64,000 nt of DNA from Simmondsia chinensis (taxonomy: Eukaryota > Streptophyta > Magnoliopsida > Caryophyllales > Simmondsiaceae). The notes under the pieces were generated by a model that worked only from the letters and a program-made list of their open reading frames with translations, was not told where the DNA came from and searched no databases. Location of the stretch: the NCBI GenBank assembly GCA_018398585.1, contig JAGTTD010000009.1, forward strand, positions 9,677,193 through 9,741,192. Reading direction: 5' to 3'. Shown here in pieces: positions 12,376 through 22,881 of the stretch. A program made the position numbers and the translations under genes. Every line of letters begins with the position of its first letter. Position 1 is the first letter of the stretch.

Positions 12376-13175
12376 ATGGCTGGTATGGTTGATGATGGCT
12401 CTTGTCAATTCTTGGCAAGGTACATTTGGAGGAAATGAAGCAATTATGCAAGAGTTTTTTTGCTAGTAGTAGATATTCTTTCAATTGGGTTTCTTTGGGA
12501 ATTTAAGTGAAGACCTTGTGTCTTTGGAAATTAATTGCAATCCTTGAGTAATTGATTTGGTGGAGCAAAAGTCCAGAACTTCAAGCCAAAGTCACAAGTG
12601 CTCAATTGATCAAGAAGGGACAGCAAGATTTCAGGGTAGCTGCTATTAAAGCTTGGAGAATTACAATTCCTTCACTGTCAGCAGTAAATGAGTTGCTCAA
12701 ATGGAGTGTGGTTGGTGCTATTATGGCTTTGGAAGGATGTCATAACTTGTTCGCATTAAGTAGCTTCCATGATCGAGCTGAAACTTGTAATATCCACAGC
12801 TGTGGGTTGTCTTGGTTATACACTGTTGAAATCTCAAGTTCTACAGCTCAACATGTGAAATTGGCAAGCAATCAAGAGTTTGTTGAGCTTAGCCTGAAAT
12901 GGTTTAGTAAGTGGATGTTTAAGCAACACAAATTTTGGATAAGATCCAAGATGTAATGGTTGTAGCTGCATTCTTATGGGATTTCAATGTGTTTTGCTAC
13001 CATGATCAAGATATGGGGCTGTTTGAACTGCATTTGGGAATGTCTACAAGCTAATTTTGATACTTGGTTCTCTTGGTTTGAGTTTGGAAGGCCTCCCGAG
13101 ATGTTAAAGGACTTCACATGCAGTTTTAGGGGTTTAACGACATCTAACATCTGTTGTGCAACATTTTGCGAGTAG
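12376..13175 (+). pseudogene. T reading frame, copy 3, with about 2 kb internal deletion
   Basis: It opens at 12376 with the same head as the other copies, then jumps near 12470 from AGTAGTAGA directly to the GATATTC block that in copy 1 stands at about 5008. This removes about 1.96 kb relative to copy 1, with AGA/GA microhomology at the junction. After the jump the tail (12552-12956 and 12987-13175) is in one frame, showing that the WFSWFEFGRPPEM block belongs to the same protein as the preceding block. Confidence 0.7.
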
Positions 13176-13509
13176 AATTAAAGAATTATTGCCGCTTTTT
13201 GTGATTCTTAGCAGCAAGATAGAGTTTTGAGCTATGTTAACTGCATCATGAGGTGTTGTGGTGTTTGGTTTGATCAGTGCAGGCCTCTTGAAGAGTATTA
13301 TACATTCAAACGCAAACATTGTGTCGAAACAAGCATCATACAATGTGCTCTGCTGCATTTCAGATTGAGTTGCTTCAGATGTCTTCAGCTGCAGAAATTT
13401 TAGCAAGAAGTTTAACACTTCAGCTACCTTTTCATAAGCAATAAATGTTCTTCATTGTTGCAACTCACTTTCATTGTTGCGGACAAGAATGTTTTCAATA
13501 CGAAGGGAA

Positions 13510-14011
13510 TGTTATGATCCGAGCTCGATGAAGTCTAGGGGGCCGTTGTAGCTGCTGCTGTTGACCTGTTGCTGAGGTGTTCATTACTGGAGGTGGTTGT
13601 GGCTGTGGGTTACTAGTTGGCTTAAGTACATGTATTAAGGTGTTGGTATTGTAATTAATGTGTGAAGTAGTTGCTAGTAGTTTGGATGGTCAAGCTGTTA
13701 GATTGGTTAAGTCAAGGTTGGCGGCTAGTTAGTTAGTTGATGGTTGAGTCGGTTAGTCCATGTGCCTAGGATCATTGTATCTCTAGATATTTTTGGAGTT
13801 AGCCCTCCTAAAGGATGAGTAGTATAAATATGTAGGGCTTCTCTTGAAGAGCTCATAACTTTGATGAATGAAATTGATATCTTGATATCTTCTCGACTTC
13901 TTATCTCCTTTCCCTTCTTATCTCATCTAAACTCTAAATTTTCTTCTCATCTCATACTCTCACTATCGCAACTAAGGTTAAGGTCCAAGAGTAATCTTTG
14001 AAACCTTAACA
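13510..14011 (+). repeat. T array LTR 4 (terminal)
   Basis: 502 bp; lacks about 26 bp present in the other LTRs after GTATTGTAATTA. No primer site follows; instead GTTTGCTATAC begins, the old gag sequence with the target duplication. The last 124 bp are part of the 421 bp triplication. Confidence 0.9.
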
Positions 14012-15150
14012 GTTTGCTATACAATGGCCTATTGACCCTTGTGAGCTCGAGCCCCCATATCTTTTCGATGAGGGTGGCCAATTGGTCCTGAAAGGGTAGG
14101 TTAGTCACATGGTTATGCGCTTGCCATTGCCCCTCAAGTAGGTGAGGATCTTGAGGGGTATTTGTAGGATACCCCTAGTGTACTCATCACAATTCGATGT
14201 GGGAATGATTGTTGCCGTCTAAACCTAACGTAACCCCCTTGATCAATTTGGGCATGCGCTTGGCTAGCCACGAAATATTTTCCTGCAGAACCTTGTTTAT
14301 TTGGCATGTCTTCTCGACTTCTTATCTCCTTTCCCTTCTTATCTCATCTAAACTCTAAATTTTCTTCTCATCTCATACTCTCACTATCTCAACTAAGGTT
14401 AAGGTCCAAGAGTAATCTTTGAAACCTTAACAGTTTGCTATACAATGGCCTATTGACCCTTGTGAGCTCGAGCCCCCATATCTTTTCGATGAGGGTGGCC
14501 AATTGGTCCTGAAAGGGTAGGTTAGTCACATGGTTAAGCGCTTGCCATTGCCCCTCAAGTAGGTGAGGATCTTGAGGGGTATTTGTAGGATACCCCTAGT
14601 GTACTCATCACAATTCGATGTGGGAATGATTGTTGCCGTCTAAACCTAACGTAACCCCCTTGATCAATTTGGGCATGCGCTTGGCTAGCCACGAAATATT
14701 TTCCTGCAGAACCTTGTTTATTTGGCATGTCTTCTCGACTTCTTATCTCCTTTCCCTTCTTATCTCATCTAAACTCTAAATTTTCTTCTCATCTCATACT
14801 CTCACTATCGCAACTAAGGTTAAGGTCCAAGAGTAATCTTTGAAACCTTAACAGTTTGCTATACAATGGCCTATTGACCCTTGTGAGCTCGAGCCCCCAT
14901 ATCTTTTCGATGAGGGTGGCCAATTGGTCCTGAAAGGGTAGGTTAGTCACATGGTTATGCGCTTGCCATTGCCCCTCAAGTAGGTGAGGATCTTGAGGGG
15001 TATTCGTAGGATACCCCTAGTGTACTCATCACAATTCGATGTGGGAATGATTGTTGCCGTCTAAACCTAACGTAACCCCCTTGATCAATTTGGGCATGCG
15101 CTTGGCTAGCCACGAAATATTTTCCTGCAGAACCTTGTTTATTTGGCATG
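13888..15150 (+). repeat. Three 421 bp tandem units spanning the array/host junction
   Basis: Units are 13888-14308, 14309-14729 and 14730-15150. Each contains the last 124 bp of LTR 4 plus 297 bp of the adjoining gag remnant, and the period is exactly 421. By eye the units differ at only a few bases (for example CTATCGC versus CTATCTC, and ATTTGTAGG versus ATTCGTAGG). The triplication therefore arose after the array was inserted and is young compared with the LTRs. Confidence 0.95.
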
Positions 15151-15335
15151 CTTGGAAGCATGCCAATATTACCAAGTTATCAGTTCATCCTTGCTTAATT
15201 AACTCCCAAGGTCATGCTCTTGAGGAAGTGGGTGGTCAGCTTGCCTCCCATTGTGGTAAGTATGAAGAGGTTTAGAAAGGAGAGGTTAGCTAGCATAAGT
15301 GGGTAGTTGTCCATGCACTCCTATTCCAAGGCCTT
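14017..15335 (-). pseudogene. Gypsy gag remnant H, N-terminal side
   Basis: Minus-strand translation next to the array gives PFQDQLATLIEKIWG and then TRVNRPLYSK. If the 5 bp target duplication is discounted, this reads on into the left flank at 1829 as PY.DYI.RDYPFP, a familiar stretch just before the core of plant gypsy Gag proteins. This shows the two flanks were one gag before T inserted. The inner 1.1 kb is triplicated with the LTR end. The 15151-15335 part is non-coding by eye and its membership is an inference from adjacency. Confidence 0.6.
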
Positions 15336-15500
15336 GAGTAATCGCTCACAAGAGGCAAGCCCCAAAATGAAGGAGTGTCTTGGGATGTGAAGCTGAGACC
15401 AAAGGAGGTGATGGATGGAGTCCTCCTCCCTTCGACTGTGAATCATCTCCCATGCCAATCTGGTGGTGAAAAACCCAGATGGGTCCCTCACCCACTGTAC
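15336..15500 (-). pseudogene. LINE-3 fragment, zinc-binding/post-RT region
   Basis: Minus-strand translation includes IPRHSFILGLASCERL and GFFTTRLAWEM, typical of the zf-RVT region after the reverse transcriptase in plant L1-type LINEs. The same block occurs in LINE-1 (24600-24720) and LINE-2 (19560-19666, 35416-35470). No poly-T is seen at its left end, so it is truncated. It continues at 17698 beyond insertion F. Confidence 0.75.
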
Positions 15501-17697
15501 TGTTGGGAAAAGCATATGAATTTTGTTGAAAAATAAACTCTGATGCCGACTATTGGGTTCACAGTTCTCAACTATGGTCACAACAATAGGCACCTATTAG
15601 AGCACTTAGAGTAGGAGACTCTTCTCTTTACCTAAGCCCCGGGTCGGAGAGTCACGCTTTGTGACACCTCACGTGCGAGAGTTCCCGGGAATAGGTTTAT
15701 CTCTGTAAAACGTTTTTCCCTAATACCGGTTGTTGGGAAGAATTTCAAAAATTCTCCCTAAAGATTACGCAGCGGAACAGGTTTAAAATTCATAACTCTA
15801 AACCTAGGGTTGATTTAAAATTCTTAATTTTAAATCTACTGATTTAAATTCATAATTTAAATCATCAAATCTAAATTCTTAATTTAGATTTACAAGCCTT
15901 TTACTCTAATACATTCATAACAATACAAAAACCTAAACAGGTATAATAACGAATACTGTAAATAAATAGAAAAGCAAAACTGAATAAATAAAAAAGAACA
16001 TACCTGGTATTGCTCCAATAAAAAGAAAAACCAGATAGAGAATAATATTCTTCAAAACCGAGACCCCGAGACCTTCTATGCAATAACCTCGAACTGCCCG
16101 GAGGGTGAGCTCCGAAAAATATTGAACTGAATCTCCGAAACAATTTCAGAAACCCTAAACAATTATTTTGAACTCGAATGCCAAACCTCAGAATAAGCCC
16201 CTCTATTTATAGAAATATTCCGGAGCGAGAAAATATAATTATAATCTAAAAAGGATTGCACAGTTAACATCAAAACGCACCGTTTTGAATTTAAAACCAG
16301 GTAAAACGCATCGTTTAATGCAAAGTGCACCGCCTCTTATTTTAAATTAAGGATGACACATGTCTGGCTCCTATTGGCCCGCTTATACGGGCGCAGATAG
16401 CCAGCGAACGTGTCGCGCGCTTGTTCGTCCGATCGCCAAGGCCCGGATCGATGCCCTGTTTTGTGATTTTGTGATTTTTTTGTTTTTGCTTTGTTTCCCA
16501 CATGTAAAAATTCATCTTATGAATTTTAATTTTCAAAAATTATTTTATGTTATAATTTTTAATATTTATTTATCTCATGAATAATGTTTGGCAAAATTAA
16601 TTTACCTATCGTATGGATAAATAATTCATCTCATGAATTCTTTAATATTTTTCTAACGGCAATAAAAATACAGAGGCTTACGTAGGGACCCCGGGGACAA
16701 TTTAAATCTAGCTCCAAATGGGTTAAATTAAATCATCTCATGATATTAATTTAATTACCATTTAATGAGACTTAATTCCACTAAATAAATCTCACTGCAC
16801 TCTAGACTTAAATCATTTATTTGATATCTGCCTAATATATTGTATTGATGACAACAACCCCTCCACGGGATGTCCATGACAAAGGATAAATATAACCACT
16901 ACTATTATCCTTTTCACAGCTTCTTCATTATTTACCGACTCGCCCATCACTGATTAATTCATTTATACTTGAACATATTCACAGTATAAATTCCAAATGT
17001 CAAACACTTGGAATACTTTGGCCAAAGTTTCCAAACCATTCAAATATTTGCGAATCAACTAAGGGGACATCTGTATCTCATAAAAGACTGTAGATTCCCT
17101 ATTGAATACCTGATCCTTGTCACACTTCACGCCGCTACCCAGTGTACGTGGGATTTCAGTCATTCGATTTAGACCTTACTTATAGTACACCAAAGTAACT
17201 AACGCTCCATGCACAAGTCCAGAATACCGTCAGGATTTAGAGTCGTCATTCAAACAATAGAATGTGAATCACTCATCTCCGATAATAGTCTAGAAATAAG
17301 TAACCCACATGGTCCAACTCAGTGTGTCATACACACTAACCTAACACTTTTGGACCTCCATCCACATGACCAAGACAAGCCATCTAAAGTGTCACGTTAT
17401 AGTCTTAACATACAAGTGGTCCAGACTTGTCTTCGACTACGAGTCTTTCAAATAACAATCCATATCATTTTTTCCAAGTCTATCTATGGTTTAGTCTCAT
17501 AAACCACTTAGAACAAACATATAAATTGTAGTCTAAGGACTACACCCATCTCATGGATGCCTCTCGAAAGAAAATCACATGTAGTATAAATGCTCAAATA
17601 CACAAATTTAACTAGGAAACAACTAAAACTTCAATTTTATTTATTAATTAAAATAATATCCAGAATAAATCTGGATTTCAGGACACTGTTCCTAACA
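15501..17697 (-). mobile_element. Copia LTR derivative F (same family as D), internally deleted
   Basis: 15731-17697 is a reversed LTR of about 1967 bp. On the minus strand it begins TGTTAGGAACAGTGTCC and ends CTTCCCAACA, matching both LTRs of D. Its TATA box is at 16204-16211 (minus). The next bases on the minus strand, ACCGGTATTAGGG, look like a decayed initiator-Met primer site. Only about 230 bp remain beyond it, ending TTTTCCCAACA, like the last bases of a 3' LTR, so most of the element is lost. Flanks are TGTAC (15496-15500) and CATAC (17698-17702), 3 of 5 matching. It sits inside LINE-3. Confidence 0.75.
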
Positions 17698-18540
17698 CAT
17701 ACACTGTCAGCTCTCCCCTGCCGGGGCCTAATGTCAACCGAATCCCAGATAGGAAGCAGCTCATTAATATCCCGGGGGAAACGCCACTGATCACCCTCAA
17801 TAATATCTAAAACACGAAAGCCCAAATGATGACCTGTGGAATGGAGGAGGCAGAAGGAGAACCGCCCCTCCAGAAGACCACACGGCAGCCAATAATCGGA
17901 CCACAAAGCAGTGTCCTAGCCATCACCAATGATATGCTGAAAAGCCCCAGCACAAAGCGATCGAACATCAAGAATGCTCCTCCATGACCATGAAATCGAA
18001 CCTCTCGGCTGAATATCCAAGAAGGACTTCTCCTTAAGTCGGTTGGCATGAATCCACCGAGGACAGAGAGAGTCACGATCAGTGAGAAGAACCCATATAT
18101 ACTTCATGAGAGAAGCCTGGTTCCACTCATGCAAACGCCGAACCCCGAGTCCACCCTCCCTACAAGGATAACAGAGATGCACCCAGGAGACCTTGGCTCC
18201 GCCCGGTCGCAGAGAAGCGCCCTTCCAGAGAAAGGCCGCAATGGTCGACTCAATCTTCTTGATCATCAGCTTCGGGAGAATGAAGACAGATGACCAGAAG
18301 ACCTGAAAAGAGAACATGACCGATCTGATAAGCTGCAAGCACTCGGCATAAGATAAAGCACGAGATGTCCAGAGCTGGATGCGAGCAAGGATGCGGTCGC
18401 GGCCCCTCTAGATACCTGACCAAGCACTGACCCAACTGGAACCCCCGAATATTAAGGAGAGCCTGCTGAAGATCAGAATCAAAAGCACTAGACCCCCTGA
18501 TTCTGACCCTTGGCTAATGGCTCACAATTACATATTGGTA
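17698..18540 (-). pseudogene. LINE-3 fragment, region just after reverse transcriptase
   Basis: Open stretch 17916-18338 (minus) translates to a post-RT segment with FQVFWSSVFILPKLMIK, IESTIAAFLWKGASL and GGLGVRRLHEWNQA, standard blocks of plant non-LTR retrotransposons. The same blocks occur in LINE-1 at 25150-25330 and LINE-2 at 35880-36030. It continues the 15336-15500 fragment across F. The upstream (5') end near 18505-18540 is truncated, so the catalytic RT part is absent. A small + strand frame at 18048-18293 is only its shadow. Confidence 0.8.
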
Positions 18541-18910
18541 ATCCACAATGCGCTGAAGGTTGCCAAAAGGCATGTTTGCTTTATTTTATTTGTAATTAAG
18601 TGTGATGTGGTAGGTGTAAAATAAAAACAAAACAAACATGCAAAAGGGACTCACTCAGACAAGGGATTGAGTTACAATTTGAACCACACGTCTTTGACTT
18701 GAACCACTCACCATTTCCAAAGAAAAGGTTGTGATATTTTAGTGTATCTAACTTCGATTATACCGTAAGTTCAGCTTATGCTTTAATTAAATAGATTTGG
18801 TTAAATATTTCTGTGGATTTTTGGATATATATTGACAGCAAAATAAAATGATAGGGACCTAACTCAAGTAGTAGTTACAGTAACAGAGCAGGGCCCACAA
18901 AAACATTTCC
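18541..18910. other. Unassigned flank, no recognisable feature
   Basis: AT-rich sequence between LINE-3 and the poly-T end of LINE-2. No coding frame, LTR end or repeat is seen. It is probably the old host or repeat sequence into which LINE-2 inserted. Confidence 0.5.
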
Positions 18911-19666
18911 TTTTTTTTTATTAAGTCATCATGATATACCATATATGAAAGAATGTATATACACGTCTACAAGGGGCAAACCCCAAGTCATGGCAAGAAG
19001 GTCTACATTAAAAAATTAAATGTCAAAGACAATGAATCAACAAGCAAAAGCAACAAGGTCAACATGACAAGCAAAAGCAAAAGGCTAACAAAATCAAAAG
19101 GCAAAACAAAACTAATGCTCAATTCCCCGCTCTTGCAAAATTAAAGAATGGCAGCGAGCACCATGGAGTGTAGTCGTAACAATGAGAGGACTGCAGACCA
19201 ATCTTGTGATCTCCTCAATAACAGCTCAGGCAGGGCTTGACTGAGAGCGCTGAATCCTCAGGTTACGCTTGTATCAGAGGATGTAAGCCACCACAGAAAA
19301 CCAAAGGCGGGCTAGAAAATGATCCACTTCGTGTCCACAGAACCTAGAAGCAACCCAAAAACTTGCTCATGCCAAGAAAGTGCAGGCTAGGTAAATGATT
19401 CGCGTGATGACACCCTAGACCAAATACAAGTGGAGAAGTTGGAGACAAAGAAGATATGATTACGCTACTCATCATCTAAATCACACTGCACACATGAAGC
19501 CTGAGCGTCCTGAACCTAATGTCTCAACAATTTGTCATGGGTCCAAATTCACTTACAGGAGGCAAGCCACAGAAGGAAGGAATGCTATAGAATGTGCAAC
19601 AGGAACCAAAGAAGATGATGGATGGAGTCTTCCTCCCTCCTGCTACGAATCATCTCCCAAGCCGAT
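18911..19666 (-). pseudogene. LINE-2 segment 4: 3' UTR and end of ORF2
   Basis: The poly-T at 18911-18919 is followed by sequence alignable with the LINE-1 3' end (for example AAGTCATCA.GATATA and the CATCTCCCAAGCCGAT block). It ends at 19666 where the LTR of A begins (TGTTATGATTC). Confidence 0.75.
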
Positions 19667-20069
19667 TGTTATGATTCAAGATCAATCTTGAATCGTAACC
19701 TAAGATAGAGGAAGAATTGAGATGAGAAGTAGAGGAAAAATAGATGAGAAATAGAAAGAGAATTAGGGTTGAGAAGGAGAATCAATTTAATTTCATTCAT
19801 TGCCTTTCTTACACGAAAATATCTCACTACTTATAAGATTTGAGGTAAGAAAGAAGACTAAAGCATCGGGGCACAAAATCCATCGACTTGCAACTTCAGC
19901 TGCCAAAATAGACCAAAACCTCTTAATCAACATAACTACCCTTCCCACCAAAGACTAAATCAAACCAAACACTAGAATTAGACTTATTGTAAGCAATTAC
20001 AAACTTCCAATATCAAGATAGAGCAATTACAAACTCTAATACTTATTCCCCTTAGCTAAGATCATGACA
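19667..20069 (-). repeat. Element A 3' LTR
   Basis: 403 bp. On the plus strand it runs TGTTATGATTCAAGATC ... ATCATGACA. It matches the split 5' LTR across both halves, including the CTACCCTTC.C.CCAAAG segment that spans the B insertion point. Confidence 0.9.
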
Positions 20070-20079
20070 ATACCTCCCC

Positions 20080-20607
20080 TTAAGAACATTCTTGCCTCAA
20101 GAATGTAAGGAAGGAAATTGAGTCTTGAGTCTTGAGGAAATTCAAGTTCTCCCATGTAGCCTTCTCCAATTCCAAGTTTTCCCGTTGCACAAGCACTTCT
20201 TTGGAGCCTTTTCCTTGCTGTTGTACCACACGAGAGTCCAATATAGCAATAGGTTCCTGCATAATGCTTCCCAGAGCAGTAGTTGTTGGAGGTGCTGTAG
20301 TACTGGTAGGGCCCTCTCCTATATGCTTCTTCAACAGAGACACATGGAACACCGGATACACAAATGAATCGAATGGCAACTCCAACTTGTAAGCAACCTT
20401 TCCATGCTTCTCTAAGATCTTGTAAGGCCCAAAGTAACAAGCACAAAGCTTGACATTTCTGCGCACTGCCATGGTTGCTTGTCTATAAGGCTGCAACATT
20501 AAGAAAACATAATCACCAACTTCAAAAGCTTTGTTAGTTTTTTTCTTATATGTAAAATATTTCATCCTGGCCTGGTCTATTTGAAGATTATCCTTGAGTT
20601 GTTGCAC
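20080..20607 (-). pseudogene. Element A integrase C-terminus and chromodomain-like tail
   Basis: 175 codons open. It contains the GDYVFLMLQPYRQ and [20 protein letters not shown] blocks, then [11 protein letters not shown], typical of gypsy integrase C-termini. The tail has KEVLVQRENLELEKATWENL, a chromodomain-like segment in which the usual QW is QR. In chromoviruses this tail targets integration to certain chromatin. It stays open to the purine tract beside the 3' LTR. Confidence 0.8.
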
Positions 20608-21328
20608 TAACTACTGCCTTTGAGTTAAGAAGTCATTAACTTTAACAATCTTGGAAGTTGCTCCTTGTAAAACAGAGGGAGAGGGTGGATCATACCCATA
20701 CAATGCCTTGAATGGAGTGGTCCCAAGAGCTGAATGTGCGTGCACGTTGTACCAAAAATTAGCCAAGGATAACCATTTGTGCCAATTCTTAGGGTGATTG
20801 AATGTCATACCCCTCAAATATTGCGCTACACATTAGTTTGCTCTCTTTGTTTGCCCATTCGTTTGAGGATGGTATGAGGAACTCCGAGCAAGTGTTGATC
20901 CGAGCAATAAGAATAATTCCCGCTAGGATTTGCCAGTAAACAACCTATCTCGATCAGAAATAATAGAGTTAGGTAGCCCATGAAGCTTGTAAACGTGATC
21001 CACAAACAATCTTGCAATCCTTTCAGCTATAATGATATGATGGAGAGCAATGAAATGTCCAAACTTGGTAAAACGATCCACCACTACCTAAATAATCTCC
21101 TTTTCCTCAGACTTGGGCAACCCCTCAATAAAATTCATACTGATATGCTGCCAAGCTCTTTCTAGAATGGTGAGGGTTGAAGTAACTTTTGGTAATGAAC
21201 ATGATCACTCTTATTGTGCTAACAAGTCTCACAAATCTGACCCAACTCAATTACATCGTTCTTCATTCCAAACCAATGAAAATGCTACCTCAGCCTCTGA
21301 AAAGTACACTGAATACTGGAATGGGTAC
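20608..21328 (-). pseudogene. Element A integrase core (broken)
   Basis: Minus-strand frames give ISMNFIEGLPKSEE, VVVDRFTKFGHFI, SIISDRD and, downstream, WYNVHAHSALGTTPFKALYG. The first catalytic Asp (usual MDFIEGLP) is Asn here, and several stops break the frame. This enzyme would insert the cDNA into chromosomes; this copy cannot. Confidence 0.75.
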
Positions 21329-21793
21329 CTAAGAAGATGAATGAAAGGGCAAGACCATCTGCTTTCTCAAATCTGTTGTTGAGCCACTATGAACTCTCCC
21401 CTTGATTCTAATAATGCCGTTGCTAACAGAAAGATTCAATTCATCATCCTGAGAGTTCTTCACACTGAAAGCTGTAATACATTCTAGAGTAAACCCACAT
21501 CCTTCATAAGAATTAAGAACCTTTTCCATCCAAGCAGGTAAAACAAATGAAACGGTAGCACATGAAGTAGGCTCTACATCTTCTTGCCTTCTTGATAGAG
21601 CATCAGCTGCAACATTTTTCTTCCCACTCTTGTACTCAATTGAGTAGTCCAATCCTAGCATCTTCATGAGCCCCTTGCATTGAACTCTTGAGGTAATCTT
21701 TTTCTTAAGCAAATACTTGAGATTTTGATGGTTAATTCTTATGATAAAGTGGTGCCCTTCTAGATAATGTCTCCATTTCAGCATAGCCATCAA
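21329..21793 (-). pseudogene. Element A RNase H, C-terminal part
   Basis: Contains KWRHYLEGHHFIIRINHQN, YLLKKKITSRVQ, LGLDYSIEYKSGKKN and AADALSRR, the end of the gypsy RNase H and its connector. The usual IRTDHQSL Asp is Asn (INHQNL). The upstream half (ETDACSRGVGAVLSQ) lies in the open frame 21851-22276. Confidence 0.8.
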
Positions 21794-21850
21794 AATTGCT
21801 AGATATTCCTTTTCAGATATGGATAGACCTAGATGTCTTGGGCTCGAAGC

Positions 21851-22746
21851 TTAAACAAGATAAGCCAATGGTCTTCGATTTTGAGATAGAACTGCTCCAA
21901 CTCCTCTGCTACAAGCATCAGTTTCAAGGATGAATGGCACACTAAAGTTTGACATTGCATGAACTAGTGCTGAACTCATAACAATCTTTAATTGATCTAA
22001 TGCTGCTTGGGCTAATTTAGACCAGATGAAAGCATCTTTCTTGAGGAGATCTATCAAAGGCTTGGTAATCAGGCCATAACCAGCTATAAATTTGCAGTAG
22101 TAACCAGTCAATCCCAGAAATCCTCTTAGCTGTTTCAGTGTTAAGGGAGTAGGGAAATCTTTCATTGCTTGAACCTTAGAAGGATCTGTAGCTACTCCTT
22201 TACTAGATATAACATGGCCCAGATATTCTACTTGAGTTCTAGCAAAAAAGCATTTGGAGAGCTTTACATATAACATGTTCTATCGCATCATATCAAACAC
22301 TTGTTCTAGGTGTGCTATGTGAGCCTTTAGAGATGGGCTATATACCAAAATGTCTTCAAAGAAAACAAGAACAAACTTCCACAAGAAGGACTTGAACACT
22401 GAATTCATTAAAGCCTAGAATGTTGCTAGAACATAGATAAACCAAATGGCATTACCACAAATTCGTAATGCCCATGATGTGTTCTAAACGAAGTTTTGTG
22501 AATGTCTTGATCCAACACTCTAATCTGATAATAGCCTTGCCTCAAATCCAACTTGAAGAAATACAATGCTCCAAACAACTCATCTAAGAGATCGTCAATG
22601 ATGGGAATGGGGAATTTGTTTTTAATTGTGAGGGATTTGAGTTGCCTGTAATCAATACACATTTGGGAAGTCCCATCATTCTTCCTAACCAATATCACCA
22701 GCGATGCAAATGGACTGTGACTGTGTCTAATGAACTTTGTCCTCAA
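21851..22746 (-). pseudogene. Element A reverse transcriptase
   Basis: Two open blocks, 22426-22746 and 21851-22276, hold [41 protein letters not shown] and YLGHVISSKGVATDPSK, the RT fingers, palm and thumb blocks of Ty3/gypsy. Between them the polymerase box reads FFEDILVYS instead of the usual F(L/F)DD, so one catalytic Asp is replaced by Glu. The frame is also interrupted there. Confidence 0.85.
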
Positions 22747-22881
22747 TAGCTCATCAACTTGCCTCTCAATTTCAGATTTTTAAGAAGGAAGATATGTATA
22801 AGGTCTAAGGCTCACTGGATTCGAGCTTGCTTTCAAAGGAGTAGCATGATCTAATATCCTCTTAGGAGGAAGGGAGGTTGG

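Larger units (their letters stand above)
1835..14011 (+). mobile_element. Tandem array of non-autonomous LTR retrotransposon T (4 LTRs, 3 internal regions)
   Basis: Four LTRs of 502-528 bp (1835-2362, 6046-6572, 10742-11269, 13510-14011) alternate with three homologous internal regions of 3.7, 4.2 and 2.2 kb. Each of the first three LTRs is followed by a primer site matching initiator tRNA-Met (TGGTATCAGAGC) and each later LTR is preceded by a purine tract. Outer flanks share GTTT plus one base. The internal regions carry a decayed unknown reading frame and no protease, reverse transcriptase, RNase H or integrase motif. The 3' internal end (GACAAGAATGTTTTCAAGGG, then GAAGGGA) resembles that of chromovirus B in this window. 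The best explanation is unequal recombination between LTRs of duplicated copies after a single insertion. Confidence 0.9.

Noticed and set aside
13888..15150. 421 bp repeats as a CRISPR array or established satellite
   Set aside because: Only three long, spacer-less units that carry an LTR end; this is a local duplication in a plant nuclear genome.
18911..18919. Target duplication of LINE-2 itself
   Set aside because: I looked for the sequence before the poly-T (ending AAACATTTCC) near 63100-63200 and found only a weak partial likeness near 63178.
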